A DNA stretch of 64,000 nucleotides, from assembly GCF_900187365.1 (NCBI RefSeq), contig NZ_FYDG01000003.1:1-64000 (forward strand). The letters run 5' to 3'. Both the position numbers and the translations under genes were made by a program. A model generated the notes under the pieces. That model saw only the letters and a program-made list of their open reading frames with translations, had not been told where the DNA came from and did not search any database. This DNA comes from Rhodoblastus acidophilus. Lineage in GTDB: Bacteria > Pseudomonadota > Alphaproteobacteria > Rhizobiales > Beijerinckiaceae. Below are positions 27,612-37,099 of the stretch, in pieces (within the stretch, counting starts at the first letter, position 1; each line of letters begins with the position of its first letter).

Positions 27612-28613
27612 ATGAGCACGGGCGGCAAGATTCTGGTGACAGGCGCGACCGGTTTCGTCGGCGCGGCGGTGGCGCGGGCGCTGATCGCGCGGGGCGAGCG
27701 CGTCGTTCTGCTGGCGCGCCAAAGCTCGCCGCGCGGCAATATCGAGGGGCTCGACGCGGAAGTGGCGATCGGCGACCTGCGCGAGGCCGAATCGCTCAAG
27801 CCCGCCTTTGCGGGCGTGGACCGGCTCTATCATGTCGCCGCCGATTACCGGCTGTGGGCGCCCGACCCCAATGAGATCGTCGAGGCCAATCGGCTCGGCG
27901 TCACCAATATCATGACCGCCGCCTTGCGCGCGGGCGTGTCGCGCGTGGTTTATACGTCGTCGGTCGCCACGCTGAAGCTGAATGGCGAAGGCCGCCCGGT
28001 GGACGAGACTTCGCCCGCCACGCCCGATCAGGCCATCGGCGCCTACAAGCGCAGCAAGACCATCGCGGAACGGGTGGTGGAGACCATGGTGAAGACTCAA
28101 GGCTTGCCGGCGGTGATCGTCAATCCGTCGACACCGATCGGCCCGCGCGACATCAAGCCGACGCCCACGGGCCGCGTGATCGTCGAGGCGGCCAACGGCA
28201 AGATGCCCGGCTATGTCGACACCGGCCTCAATCTCGTCCATGTCGAGGATGTCGCGGCCGGCCATCTGCTGGCGATGGACAAGGGGCGCATCGGCGAGCG
28301 TTACATTCTCGGCGGCCAGGACGTTCCGTTCGGCCAATTCCTGACCGAAATCTGCGAGATGGCCGGCCGGCGCCCGCCGGTGCTGAAAATCCCGCGCGCG
28401 CCGCTGTTTCCCTTCGCCCGCGCCGCGGAGTTTTTCGCGCGCTTCACCGGCAAGGAGCCGTTCGCCACCGTGGACGCGCTGCGCATGGCCAAATACCGCA
28501 TGTATTTCTCCTCGGCGAAAGCGCAGGCCGAACTCGGCTATTCCGCGCGGCCCTACAAGGAGGCCATCGCCGACGCCCTGTCCTGGTTCCGGGAGAAAGG
28601 CATGGTCAAGTGA
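27612..28613 (+). CDS. hpnA: Hopanoid-associated sugar epimerase HpnA
   Basis: A 333-residue extended SDR with N-terminal NAD motif VTGATGFVGAAVAR, catalytic YKRSK, and the HpnA-typical HVAADYRLWAPDP and NLVHVEDVAAGHLLA. Two ATGs occur in tandem (27609 and 27612); GAGG at 27601 gives better spacing to the second. It acts in building the hopanoid side chain, although its exact step is not certain in the literature. First gene of hpnABCDE; its stop overlaps hpnB (GTGA). Confidence 0.95.
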   Translation: MSTGGKILVTGATGFVGAAVARALIARGERVVLLARQSSPRGNIEGLDAEVAIGDLREAESLKPAFAGVDRLYHVAADYRLWAPDPNEIVEANRLGVTNIMTAALRAGVSRVVYTSSVATLKLNGEGRPVDETSPATPDQAIGAYKRSKTIAERVVETMVKTQGLPAVIVNPSTPIGPRDIKPTPTGRVIVEAANGKMPGYVDTGLNLVHVEDVAAGHLLAMDKGRIGERYILGGQDVPFGQFLTEICEMAGRRPPVLKIPRAPLFPFARAAEFFARFTGKEPFATVDALRMAKYRMYFSSAKAQAELGYSARPYKEAIADALSWFREKGMVK

Positions 28614-29770
28614 TCCTGCTCGGCGTTCTCGTTCTCGTCATCTGGCTGGTCTTGATTTTTGCGCGTGGAAAATTCTGGGCCTGCCTCGACACGGATTCGG
28701 CGCCCCGGCCGCAGCTGACGACCTGGCCGACCGTGGTCGCCATCGTCCCCGCCCGCGACGAGGCCGAGGTGATCGCGCAGAGTCTCGGCGGCCTGCTGGC
28801 GCAGGATTATCCCGGCGCTTTCCATATCGTGCTGGTGGACGACCAGAGTTCCGACGGCACGGCGCAAATCGCCCGCGCGCTGCCGCATTCCGAGCGGCTG
28901 GCGGTGCTCGACGGTTCGCCGCCGCCCGAGGGCTGGACCGGAAAACTGTGGGCGATGGCGCAGGGCGAGCGCTACATGCGCGAGAATTTCGCCGCCAAAT
29001 ACATCCTGTTCACCGACGCCGACATTTTCCACGAACCTTGCAATCTGCGCGCGCTGGTGGCGCGGGCCGAGGCCGACGCGCTCGGCCTGACCTCGCTGAT
29101 GGCGCTGCTGCGCTGCGAATCCTTCGCGGAAAAACTGCTGGTTCCCGCCTTCGTCTATTTCTTCCAGATGCTTTATCCGTTCCGCTGGGCGCGCGACGGG
29201 CGCCGGCGCACGGCGGCGGCGGCCGGCGGCTGCATGTTGGTCCGCCCCGATCTGCTGGCGACGGCGGGCGGGCTGGAAAGCCTGAAAAACGCGCTGATCG
29301 ACGATTGCGCGCTGGCGGCGCGGATGAAGACGGTCGGTCCCGTGTGGGTCGGCCTGACGCGGCGGGTGAAAAGCCTGCGGCCCTATCCGGGGATCGGCGA
29401 CATCGGCCGGATGATTTCGCGCTCGGCCTACGCCCAGCTCGGCTTTTCGCCGTGGCGGCTGGCGGCGGCGATGGCGGGCATGGTCGTGACCTATCTGCTG
29501 CCGGTCTGGCTGGCGCTGGCGGCGCCGGGCGTCGCCGGGCTGCTCGGCGCGCTGGCGTTCGGGCTGATGATCGCCAGTTTTATGCCGATCCAGCGGTTCT
29601 ATGGCCTGGGGCGCGGCCGCGCCGTGCTCTTGCCGGCTATCGCCGCGGTTTATATGGTCTATACGCTGCGCTCCGCATGGGACTTTTATCGTGGGCGCGG
29701 CGGCATGTGGAAGGGGCGGGCGCAGGCGGCGAATGTTCGGCCGGGCGCCCGGAAGGCGGGGGAAGCATGA
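28610..29770 (+). CDS. hpnB: Hopanoid biosynthesis glycosyltransferase HpnB
   Basis: A 386-residue membrane-bound GT2-type glycosyltransferase. An N-terminal anchor (ILLGVLVLVIWLVLIF) precedes the nucleotide-sugar domain with VPARDEAEVI, VDDQSSDGT and the metal-binding FTDADIFH. C-terminal hydrophobic segments (MAGMVVTYLLPVWLAL, PAIAAVYMVYTLRSAWDFYRGRGGMWKGR) complete it. GTG start overlaps the hpnA stop; the stop overlaps hpnC (ATGA). Confidence 0.93.
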   Translation: MILLGVLVLVIWLVLIFARGKFWACLDTDSAPRPQLTTWPTVVAIVPARDEAEVIAQSLGGLLAQDYPGAFHIVLVDDQSSDGTAQIARALPHSERLAVLDGSPPPEGWTGKLWAMAQGERYMRENFAAKYILFTDADIFHEPCNLRALVARAEADALGLTSLMALLRCESFAEKLLVPAFVYFFQMLYPFRWARDGRRRTAAAAGGCMLVRPDLLATAGGLESLKNALIDDCALAARMKTVGPVWVGLTRRVKSLRPYPGIGDIGRMISRSAYAQLGFSPWRLAAAMAGMVVTYLLPVWLALAAPGVAGLLGALAFGLMIASFMPIQRFYGLGRGRAVLLPAIAAVYMVYTLRSAWDFYRGRGGMWKGRAQAANVRPGARKAGEA

Positions 29771-30633
29771 ACGAGGCCAAGGTGACGGCGGAAAGCCTGC
29801 GGTCCGGCAAGACCGGCGCGGACGAGAATTTTCCGGTCGCTTCCGTTTTGATCGCCGCGCCGTTGCGGCCGGTGATTCTGGCCTTTTACGATTTCGTTCG
29901 CTCCGGCGACGACGTGGCCGACAATCCCGATCTGGCGCCGGCGCGGAAACATGCGCTGCTCGACCAGATGGAGGATTCGCTGATCGGCCGCAGCGAGGCC
30001 GAGCCGCTCGGGGTCAAGCTCCGGGCGATGCTGGCCAAGCACGAACTCACCGACCAGCACGCCCGCGACCTGCTCGACGCGTTCCGGCTCGACGTGGACA
30101 AGAACCGCTACGCCAATTGGGACGAGCTGATCGACTATTGCCGGCTGTCGGCCATGCCGGTCGGCCGGTTCCTGCTCGACGTCCACGGCGAGAGCGACAA
30201 GCTGTGGGCGGCCTCGGACGATGTTTGCGCGGCCTTGCAGATCAACAACCATTTGCAGGATTGCGCCAAGGATTTCAAAAGCCTCGACCGCGTCTACCTT
30301 CCGCAGGACGCGCTCGAGGCGGCGGGCGCGCGCGTGGAGGATCTGGGCGAGGCGAAAAGCTCGCCGGAGCTGCTGGCGTGTTTGCAGGGACTGGCGTGGA
30401 AGAACCGCGCCCTGCTCGATCGCGGCGCCGGGCTGACCGGCGCCATCGCGGATTTCCGTCTGGGGCTGGAGATCGCGGTGATCGTGCGCCACGCCTACAG
30501 CATCGTGGACATGCTGACGTTGCGCGACCCCTTGAGCGAAAAGGTGAAGCTCAGCAAGCCCGAAATGATTATGGGCGCCTCAGCCGCCGCCGGCCTTGAG
30601 GCGCTGTCACGCGTGATCGGGAGAGCCAGATGA
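29767..30633 (+). CDS. hpnC: Hydroxysqualene synthase HpnC
   Basis: A 288-residue trans-isoprenyl-diphosphate synthase fold protein. HpnC converts presqualene diphosphate to hydroxysqualene. FYDFVRSGDDVADNP is the first Asp-rich motif and NNHLQDCAKDFKSLDRVYLP the second. It starts ENFPVASVLIAAPLR, typical of HpnC. ATG overlaps the hpnB stop and its own stop overlaps the hpnD ATG, so translation is coupled through the operon. Confidence 0.95.
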   Translation: MNEAKVTAESLRSGKTGADENFPVASVLIAAPLRPVILAFYDFVRSGDDVADNPDLAPARKHALLDQMEDSLIGRSEAEPLGVKLRAMLAKHELTDQHARDLLDAFRLDVDKNRYANWDELIDYCRLSAMPVGRFLLDVHGESDKLWAASDDVCAALQINNHLQDCAKDFKSLDRVYLPQDALEAAGARVEDLGEAKSSPELLACLQGLAWKNRALLDRGAGLTGAIADFRLGLEIAVIVRHAYSIVDMLTLRDPLSEKVKLSKPEMIMGASAAAGLEALSRVIGRAR

Positions 30634-31460
30634 GCCTCGCGTCTCATGAGGTGGCGCGCGAAACCGCGCGCAACAGCTCGTTCTACCGGGCGATGGCCAT
30701 CCTGCCGCGCGCGCAGCGCGACGCGATGTTCGAGATCTATTCGTTCTGCCGCGCCGTGGACGATATCGCCGATGGCGAGGGAAGCCGCGAGGAGAAGACC
30801 GCCGCGCTCGACGTCTGGCGGCGCGACATCGCCGCGCTCTATGACGGCGGCCATGCCGGGCTGGCGCAGGGGCTGATCACGCCGCTGCGCGAGTTCAGCT
30901 TCCGGCGGGAGGATTTTCTCGCCGTGATCGACGGCATGCAGATGGATGTGGACGAGAATATCGTCGCGCCCGACGCGGAAAAGCTCGATCTCTATTGCGA
31001 CCGCGTCGCCAGCGCGGTGGGGCGGCTGTCGGTGCGGGTGTTCGGCCTGCCGGAGCAGGAGGGGATCGACCTCGCCCATCATCTCGGCCGCGCGCTGCAA
31101 CTGACCAACATCCTGCGCGACATCGACGAGGACGCCGGGATCGGCCGGCTCTACCTGCCGCGCGACCTGCTGATCGGCGCGGGAATCCTCGACGCCACGC
31201 CGGAACAGGCGGCGGCGCGCGACGATCTCGATCCAGTGGGCCGGCCGTTGCTGGCGCAGGCCCGCGCCCATTTCGACAAGGCCGAGGCGATCATGGCGGG
31301 CCGTCCCCGGGCGGAAATCCGCGCGCCGAAGATCATGTATCTGGCCTATCGCGCGATCTGGCGGCGGCTCGACAGGCGCGGCTTCAAGGCGCCGCGCGAA
31401 AAGATCGCGACGCCGAAACTGGCGCTGCTCGGCGCCTTCCTGCGCTACGGCCTGTACTGA
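30630..31460 (+). CDS. hpnD: Presqualene diphosphate synthase HpnD
   Basis: A 276-residue enzyme that condenses two farnesyl diphosphates to presqualene diphosphate. NSSFYRAMAILPRAQRDAMFEIYSFCRAVDDIAD contains the first Asp motif, LGRALQLTNILRDIDEDAGIGRLYLP the second. Paralogous to HpnC in fold. It overlaps hpnC by 4 nt and hpnE by 1 nt (TGATG). Confidence 0.96.
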   Translation: MSLASHEVARETARNSSFYRAMAILPRAQRDAMFEIYSFCRAVDDIADGEGSREEKTAALDVWRRDIAALYDGGHAGLAQGLITPLREFSFRREDFLAVIDGMQMDVDENIVAPDAEKLDLYCDRVASAVGRLSVRVFGLPEQEGIDLAHHLGRALQLTNILRDIDEDAGIGRLYLPRDLLIGAGILDATPEQAAARDDLDPVGRPLLAQARAHFDKAEAIMAGRPRAEIRAPKIMYLAYRAIWRRLDRRGFKAPREKIATPKLALLGAFLRYGLY

Positions 31461-32692
31461 TGGCGCGGGTTCACGTCATCGGCGCCGGGCTCGCCGGCCT
31501 GTCGGCGGCGGTGGAGCTGGCGGAGCGGTTCGAGGTCGCGCTGTACGAGGCGGCGCCGCAGGCGGGCGGGCGCTGCCGCTCCTATTTCGATTCCACGCTG
31601 AACATGACCATCGACAACGGCAATCATTTGCTGCTGTCGGGCAATAGCGCGGCGCTCGATTACGCCCGGAAGACCGGCGGTTTCGACAAACTGGCGATTT
31701 TCGAGGAGGCCGCGTTCGACTTCTGCGATCTCGAACGTGGGGCGCGCTGGCGGCTGCGGCCCAATGCCGGCAAAATCCCGTGGTGGATTCTGGTTCCCGA
31801 CCGCCGCCTGCCGGACACGGCGGGGCTGGATTATCTCGCGCTGGCCAAAATGCTGTTCGCCAAACCCGGCCAGACCCTGCGGCCGTTCCTCGGCGACGGC
31901 GACGTGGCGCGGCGGCTGTGGGACCCGATTTTCGTTTCGGCGCTGAACACGGCGCCGGAGGAGGCGTCGGCGACGCTGGCCGCCGCCATCGTCCGCGAGA
32001 CTTTTGCGAAAGGGGGCGACTCCTGCCGGCCCGTGGTGGCGGTCGAGGGTCTGTCGGCGGCCTTTGTCGATCCGGCGCTGGCGTGGCTGCGCGGACGCGG
32101 CGCGCAGGTCGCCTTTGGCGCGAAATTGCGCGCCCTGGTTTTTGACGGCGAACGCGTGGCGGCGCTGGATTTCGGCGAGCACACCGTCGCGCTCGAAGCC
32201 GGAGACCAGGTGGTGCTGGCGGTGACGGCGCCGGTGGCCGCCGAGCTTGTTCCGGGCCTGTCGGCGCCGACCGAATTCCGCTCCATCGTCAACGCCCATT
32301 TCGCCTGCGCCGCGCCGAAACACATGCCGCTGCTGACCGGCGTGATCGGCGGCTGGACCGAATGGGTGTTCGCCTTTCCCGACCGCCTCTCCGTGACCAT
32401 CAGCGCCGCCGAGCGTTTTCTGGCGACTTCGCGCGAGGAGCTGGCGGGGCATATCTGGGACGAGGTCCAGGCGGTCGCCGGCCTCACCGCGCCGCTGCCG
32501 GCGTGGCAGATCATCAAGGAAAAGCGCGCCACCTTCGCCGCCACCCCCGCGCAGGACGCCGTGCGGCCCGGGCCGGCGACGGGCTGGCGCAACCTGTTCC
32601 TCGCCGGCGATTGGGTGCAGACCGGGCTGCCGTCCACCATCGAAGGGGCGATCCGCTCCGGTTTGAGCGCCGCCGGCCTTGCCTTGGCGTAA
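31460..32692 (+). CDS. hpnE: Hydroxysqualene dehydroxylase HpnE
   Basis: A 410-residue FAD-dependent amine-oxidase-fold enzyme that reduces hydroxysqualene to squalene. The dinucleotide fold is VIGAGLAGLSAAVELAE, followed by AGGRCRS and TIDNGNHLLLSGN; the C-terminal FAD site is NLFLAGDWVQTGLPSTIEGAIRSG. It is the last gene of the cluster; squalene-hopene cyclase is not encoded in this window, so squalene must be cyclised by a gene elsewhere. Confidence 0.95.
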   Translation: MARVHVIGAGLAGLSAAVELAERFEVALYEAAPQAGGRCRSYFDSTLNMTIDNGNHLLLSGNSAALDYARKTGGFDKLAIFEEAAFDFCDLERGARWRLRPNAGKIPWWILVPDRRLPDTAGLDYLALAKMLFAKPGQTLRPFLGDGDVARRLWDPIFVSALNTAPEEASATLAAAIVRETFAKGGDSCRPVVAVEGLSAAFVDPALAWLRGRGAQVAFGAKLRALVFDGERVAALDFGEHTVALEAGDQVVLAVTAPVAAELVPGLSAPTEFRSIVNAHFACAAPKHMPLLTGVIGGWTEWVFAFPDRLSVTISAAERFLATSREELAGHIWDEVQAVAGLTAPLPAWQIIKEKRATFAATPAQDAVRPGPATGWRNLFLAGDWVQTGLPSTIEGAIRSGLSAAGLALA

Positions 32693-32834
32693 ACTGCGGC
32701 TAGACTCGTCCAGCTCTGGCGCGGCCACGCGCGCAGCTTCCGGCAAGCGCCTGCAAAAGCGTGGGCTTTCCGGATCTTTCGGCGCCATGCCGATTCGCGG
32801 ACCGGCGCGTGGCTGGCCCAAAGGAGGAGCGGAA

Positions 32835-33065
32835 ATGAACGACATGACCCGCAGGAACGCGTTCCGCCTGTTCGGCGCGGCCCTGCTCGGCGGCGTCGTC
32901 GCCACTAGCGGCGAGGCCGAGGCGCAGCCCTATTACGATCCCTACGACCGGCCGCCGCCGCGGCGCCGCCCACCGCCGCCGCCGCCTTACGGCTACGGCC
33001 CGCCGCCGCGGCGCCGCTGCTGGTGGCGCGAGACGCCGTGGGGACCGCGCAAGGTTTGCCGGTAA
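32835..33065 (+). CDS. Small exported Pro-rich protein
   Basis: A 76-residue product with a strong ribosome site (AAGGAGGAGC). The N-terminus MTRRNAFRLFGAALLGGVVA resembles a twin-arginine signal peptide and is cut probably after EAEA. The mature part is Pro/Tyr/Arg-rich (DRPPPRRRPPPPPPYGYG) with a Trp- and Cys-containing end (RRCWWRETPWGPRKVC). Proteins of this layout are frequent in rhizobial genomes and have no known role. Closed by a good terminator. Confidence 0.75.
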   Translation: MNDMTRRNAFRLFGAALLGGVVATSGEAEAQPYYDPYDRPPPRRRPPPPPPYGYGPPPRRRCWWRETPWGPRKVCR

Positions 33066-33073
33066 TCGGGCAG

Positions 33074-33100
33074 GGGCGCCGGAAACGGCGCCCTTTTCCT
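33074..33100 (+). terminator. Rho-independent terminator
   Basis: GGGCGCC (33074-33080), loop GGAAAC and GGCGCCC (33087-33093) form a GC-rich stem followed by TTTTCCTT. It lies 9 nt after the stop of the Pro-rich exported protein. Confidence 0.85.
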
Positions 33101-33180
33101 TGTGCGGCGGGGCGCGATAGCCCAGTAACACCCGGCGCGGAAATTCGGCGCCATCCTCCGACAAGCATGGGAGGATGAAG

Positions 33181-33783
33181 ATGAGCGCGAAGAAGATTTT
33201 GCTGATCGCCGGCGATTTCGTCGAGGATTATGAGATTATGGTCCCGTTCCAGAGCTTGCTGGCGGTCGGCCACCGGGTTCACGCGGTTTGTCCCGGCAAG
33301 GCGGCGGGCGACCGCATCGCCACGGCGATCCACGATTTCGAGGGGCAGCAGACCTATACCGAAAAGCGCGGCCATGATTTCATCCTCAACGCCGCTTTCG
33401 CCGACGTCGAGGCTGAAAACTATGACGCGCTGGTGATTCCCGGCGGGCGCGCCCCGGAATATTTGCGGCTCGATCCGCAGGTGATCGCGCTGGTCCAGCA
33501 GTTTTTCGCCGCCGACAAGCCGGTCGCGGCCATTTGCCACGGGGCGCAATTGCTGGCGGCCGCGGGCGTGATCAAGGGGCGGACCGTCTCCGCTTATCCC
33601 GCCTGCCGGCCGGAAGTGGAGCTGGCGGGCGGAACCTATGCGGACATCGCCATCGACGCCGCCGTCACCGACGGCAATCTCGTCACCGCCCCGGCCTGGC
33701 CGGCGCATCCGGCCTGGCTCAACCAGTTCCTCGGCCTGATCGGCCACGCGCTCGGCGAAAGCGGCTTGTCGCAGGCGGCGTGA
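33181..33783 (+). CDS. DJ-1/PfpI family protein
   Basis: A 200-residue DJ-1/PfpI (class I glutamine amidotransferase-like) protein. [21 protein letters not shown] starts the fold, [17 protein letters not shown] follows, and [15 protein letters not shown] holds the nucleophile Cys and His. Members act as glyoxalases, deglycases or chaperones; the exact activity is not readable. Two ATGs exist: GGGAGG touches the first (33175) and is 6 nt before the second (33181), which is preferred. Confidence 0.9.
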   Translation: MSAKKILLIAGDFVEDYEIMVPFQSLLAVGHRVHAVCPGKAAGDRIATAIHDFEGQQTYTEKRGHDFILNAAFADVEAENYDALVIPGGRAPEYLRLDPQVIALVQQFFAADKPVAAICHGAQLLAAAGVIKGRTVSAYPACRPEVELAGGTYADIAIDAAVTDGNLVTAPAWPAHPAWLNQFLGLIGHALGESGLSQAA

Positions 33784-33878
33784 CCGGCGGGCGGCGACAC
33801 GGCGATGTGATCCGGCCCCGATTTGCCAAATCCCGCGCGCCTCGCCATTGTTGAGGGGCGAGGCGCGGAGGCGTTTTC

Positions 33879-34310
33879 ATGTGCCAATTGTTCATCAAGG
33901 CGGACCCGGAACTCTGGCGAAGCAAACTGCGCTCGGCGCGGCTGCGCGGATTCTCCACCAGCGTGCGGCTTGAGACCATCTATTGGCGTCTGCTGCAGGA
34001 AATCGCCGCGCGCGACGGCCTGAGCGTCAACGAGATTCTGGCGCGGCTTTACGACGAATTGCTGGAGACGCAGGGCGAGGTCGAGAATTTCGCCTCGTTC
34101 CTGCGGGTGTGTTGCGCCCGCTATCTGATGCTGCAACGCGACGGCGACATTCCCGCCGATCCGGCGCAGCCGATCGCCGGGCTCGACGCTCCGGCGATTC
34201 TGGCGCGCGAAAAGGCCCGGCTCGGGGGCGCCGACGGCTGGGGCCAGACCGAGGCGCCGCCGCCTTACTTTTCCGCCGGCCCGGGCAGCCCGAGGGTGCG
34301 GCCGGGATAG
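33879..34310 (+). CDS. Ribbon-helix-helix domain protein
   Basis: A 143-residue protein. After a short lead, STSVRLETIYWRLLQEIAARDGLSVNEILARLYDEL is a clear ribbon-helix-helix DNA-binding motif of the RHH_4 type found in alphaproteobacteria, followed by ASFLRVCCARYL. The C-terminal ~45 residues are Pro/Ala-rich and the last 15 are encoded in DNA overlapping the convergent phosphatase gene by 46 bp. Probably a transcription regulator; targets unknown. Confidence 0.8.
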   Translation: MCQLFIKADPELWRSKLRSARLRGFSTSVRLETIYWRLLQEIAARDGLSVNEILARLYDELLETQGEVENFASFLRVCCARYLMLQRDGDIPADPAQPIAGLDAPAILAREKARLGGADGWGQTEAPPPYFSAGPGSPRVRPG

Positions 34311-36076
34311 CCCGCCGCGTCGAAATAGAGCGCGCCGTCGGCCTGCTGGAACAGAAGCTCCGTCACATGGCCGCGCGCGTCCGGTTCCGACGCCTTGCGT
34401 CCGCTGACGACGGCGGGTTCGGCGCCGTTGGGCAGGGCCTCGGTCAGCACGCGGCCGACCAGATCGCCCTTTTTGGGCAGCCGCAAATCCAGCAGCCGCG
34501 CGATGGTCATGGCGAGATCGGCGTTGCTGGCCGGCGCGCGATCGACGAACGCCGATTTGAAGCTGGGGCCGGCGGCGGCCATGATGTTGCGGGTGTCGGC
34601 GCGCGAGAACGAGCCGTGCATGCCCTGACCCTGGCGCAGGCTGGTGTCGGCCACCTCGACGCCGCAGGCGGTGGGATCGTCGCAGCCCGTCGAAAAACTG
34701 CGGAAATTAACCACAATCGCCGGGGTCGGCGTCACCGCCGCGCCTTTGAGCGCGATGGCCGACAGCGGCAGGGTCCCCGGGATCGCGCCAAGGTCGTCGC
34801 TGACGAACAGGCCGCTGACGTAATCCTGCGCCGACAGGGTTTCGACGATGCGGCGCGCCAGGGCGGACGCCGCGCCCGGCGTTTGCGGCAGATAGATCAG
34901 GTCGGAGCCGCCATTGCCGGCGACCACCACATCGGGACGGGCGGGATCGGCGCCGATCAGGCCATTGCCCCGGCTCGGCGTCGCGCTGGGCGCAATCGGC
35001 GCATTGCCCTTGTCCGGGTCGAACAGCGGCAGCGACAGCGCCTGGGCGAGGTCGAGCGCGACAAAGCCGGGCGGCAATTGTCCCGCCGGGATTTTTTCAT
35101 AGCTCTGGCTCGCCGCCCAACTGGTCGCGCTTTCCTTGGAAATGGTGGAAAAGCCGTGGTCGGAGGTCACGATCACGTCGGTGTCGCCGTCAAGGCCGAG
35201 ATTTTTCAGCGCGGCGAGCAAGGCGGCGAGATTGTCGTCGGCGTTGCGGATGGCGGCGAGCGAGGTCGGGCCGTTAATGCCCGGCGTGAGCTTTTCCAGC
35301 GAATCGGTCTGGCCGTGCTGCGTTCCATCGGGATCGCGCGACCAATAGACCAGCGCGAAGGTCTGGCCGCGCGTCTTGAACCAGGGCAGGACCACCTCGG
35401 TCGCGGCCCGGATGAAATCCGCCTGCTGCGCGACATTGGGGCCGGGATTGGCGCGCGGCCGGGTCGCCGCCAGCCCCTTTTCCTGCAATTGCGCCTGGAT
35501 TTCGGCGGGCAGGGCGACGCCCGCATCGTCGTCGGGACCGGCATGGCCGGTGCTGTCGTCGATGACGATCGTGCTCTTGCCATCGCGGGCCAGATGGTCC
35601 TGAATCAGGGTCGGGCCGAGCTTGCCGATGGCGGCGGTGGAATAGCCCTTTTCGCGCGCGGCGTGGAGAATCGTTTCTTCGTCGAGGTAGTCGCCGTTGA
35701 AATGGGCGTCGACGTCGCCGAGCACCTTGTCATATTCGAGGAAGGGCGTGACCGTCGGCCCCAGCCGGGGCGGAACGATGGGGGCGCCGGTGAAGATCGT
35801 GTTGGAGAAATCGCCGTGGTCGCCGGCGTAATGGCCGGTGGCCAGCGCGGCGGCGTTGGCGGTGGTGAAGGTCGGAAACAGCGAATGGCTGTTGGCGAAA
35901 CGCACGCCGCGCGCGGCCAGCGCGGTCATGGTCGGCGCCGTCTGGGCGTTGACCATGCCGGGCCGCAGGCCGTCGGCGACGAACAGCACCACATTGTGGG
36001 GCTTGGTCTGGGCGAACGCGGGCGTGGCCGCCAGCAGCGGCAGGGCGAAAGCGAGGGGGCGCAGGAGGCTGTTCAT
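34265..36076 (-). CDS. Secreted alkaline phosphatase / type I phosphodiesterase family protein
   Basis: A 603-residue exported metallohydrolase. The signal peptide ends at AFAQ. VLFVADGLRPGMV carries the first metal Asp, FPTFTTANAAALATGHYAGDHG the Thr nucleophile and typical helix, and VTSDHGFSTI the late Asp-His metal ligands; SRDPDGTQHGQ adds another metal His. This is the PF01663 phosphodiesterase/nucleotide pyrophosphatase type within the alkaline phosphatase superfamily. Substrate unknown: phosphate esters or diesters in the periplasm. Its 3' end overlaps the RHH gene. Confidence 0.9.
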   Translation of the reverse strand: MNSLLRPLAFALPLLAATPAFAQTKPHNVVLFVADGLRPGMVNAQTAPTMTALAARGVRFANSHSLFPTFTTANAAALATGHYAGDHGDFSNTIFTGAPIVPPRLGPTVTPFLEYDKVLGDVDAHFNGDYLDEETILHAAREKGYSTAAIGKLGPTLIQDHLARDGKSTIVIDDSTGHAGPDDDAGVALPAEIQAQLQEKGLAATRPRANPGPNVAQQADFIRAATEVVLPWFKTRGQTFALVYWSRDPDGTQHGQTDSLEKLTPGINGPTSLAAIRNADDNLAALLAALKNLGLDGDTDVIVTSDHGFSTISKESATSWAASQSYEKIPAGQLPPGFVALDLAQALSLPLFDPDKGNAPIAPSATPSRGNGLIGADPARPDVVVAGNGGSDLIYLPQTPGAASALARRIVETLSAQDYVSGLFVSDDLGAIPGTLPLSAIALKGAAVTPTPAIVVNFRSFSTGCDDPTACGVEVADTSLRQGQGMHGSFSRADTRNIMAAAGPSFKSAFVDRAPASNADLAMTIARLLDLRLPKKGDLVGRVLTEALPNGAEPAVVSGRKASEPDARGHVTELLFQQADGALYFDAAGYPGRTLGLPGPAEK

Positions 36077-36113
36077 GCGCCGATCTTATTCGCTCAAGCG
36101 TGACAGATTCACG

Positions 36114-36350
36114 TCATTTTTTGAAGGTTGAAAGTTCCTTCCGGCTGAAATTCGACAGGTCGCCGGACGCGGCGGCCTGGGCGCGTCCGGCCCGGCGGAT
36201 TTTCTCCATCTTCAGGTCCGGCGCGATCCAGGACGGCAGGCGCTCCATCTTGTCGCTGCCGCAAGCCGGGCAGATCGCGGTTTCGTCGGAGCGCATCAGC
36301 AATTCGGCGTCGGCGTCGCAGGCGGAACAGTGAAAGGAATAAAGCGGCAT
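36114..36350 (-). CDS. FmdB-type zinc ribbon protein
   Basis: A 78-residue protein with an N-terminal FmdB zinc ribbon: MPLYSFHCSACDADAELLM then CPACG give four cysteines in two CxxC pairs. The remainder is charged. This family is widespread, often called a regulatory protein because of an old link to formamidase/amidase expression, but its role is unclear. ATG 36350 gives the family's standard start. Confidence 0.85.
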   Translation of the reverse strand: MPLYSFHCSACDADAELLMRSDETAICPACGSDKMERLPSWIAPDLKMEKIRRAGRAQAAASGDLSNFSRKELSTFKK

Positions 36351-36529
36351 GTTTGTCCTCGGTCTTGGCTCAAAACGGTTTTGCTTAAAACTTAAGCAAG
36401 AATGGGGCCATCCGGGCGTTAAGCGCCGCCGCAATGTGTTCCGCGAACCTCCGTTCGCCGAACACACGTCAGCATTTTGTTTGCGCGCATATTTTTTCAA
36501 AAAACCGCGCAGACTTTCGGGACTCTGCG

Positions 36530-36877
36530 CTAATTCACCCGGAACCGGCGCACCTCGCGAATAAGATCCTCGTCCTTGAACGGCTTGTCCACCACCGCCG
36601 CCTCGCGGTGCGCCGGGGGCAGATTGTCGCGGCCATAGGCGGTCACGAACACGAACGGGACGCGCCGTTGCGCCAGAATCTCGGCCACGTCGTCGATCCT
36701 GCCGCCGTCGATGTTCACGTCGAGCAGGGCGCCGTCCACCATCTCGTTGCGCGCCAGCACGATCGCCTCCTGCAGCGACCCGACCGGCCCGATCACTTCC
36801 ACCCCTTCACCCTCCAAAACATGTTCAATATGGGCCGCGACGAAGAACTCATCCTCGATCACCAAGATTCGCTGCAT
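36530..36877 (-). CDS. Single-domain response regulator (FAT-GUY-like receiver)
   Basis: A 115-residue stand-alone receiver domain. The acidic pocket is IEDE, the phospho-acceptor Asp is in GALLDVNIDGG, and the switch region VPFVFVTAYGRDNLP with KPF is the alphaproteobacterial FAT-GUY style (here V-T-A-Y). No output domain. It is divergent from the HWE kinase gene at 37100 and a paralogue of the receiver at 38163, so both are probable partners of that kinase. Confidence 0.92.
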   Translation of the reverse strand: MQRILVIEDEFFVAAHIEHVLEGEGVEVIGPVGSLQEAIVLARNEMVDGALLDVNIDGGRIDDVAEILAQRRVPFVFVTAYGRDNLPPAHREAAVVDKPFKDEDLIREVRRFRVN

Positions 36878-37099
36878 TTGGCTTCCCCGGCCGCCGGCGC
36901 GGAGGGCGCGCGGCAAAGTGACGCTAATGTAACTGTTTTTCTCACGATTTTAAAGGATTGCGCGAGGCGTTCCCGCCGCCGGCCGCTTGAGCCTGTGCAT
37001 CCGAATGGCCGTTGGCGCGTTGAGCGCTTGTGGCGCCGCCCCGTTCGTGTCGGAAGGCGATCCGCCGCGGCCGGACGTTATGAATTTGAAGGCGCATGA

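Noticed and set aside
33983-36103. A 706-codon plus-strand frame opposite the phosphatase
   Set aside because: Composition is Arg/Gly/Ala-rich without domains; the minus-strand phosphatase has signal peptide and all active-site motifs.
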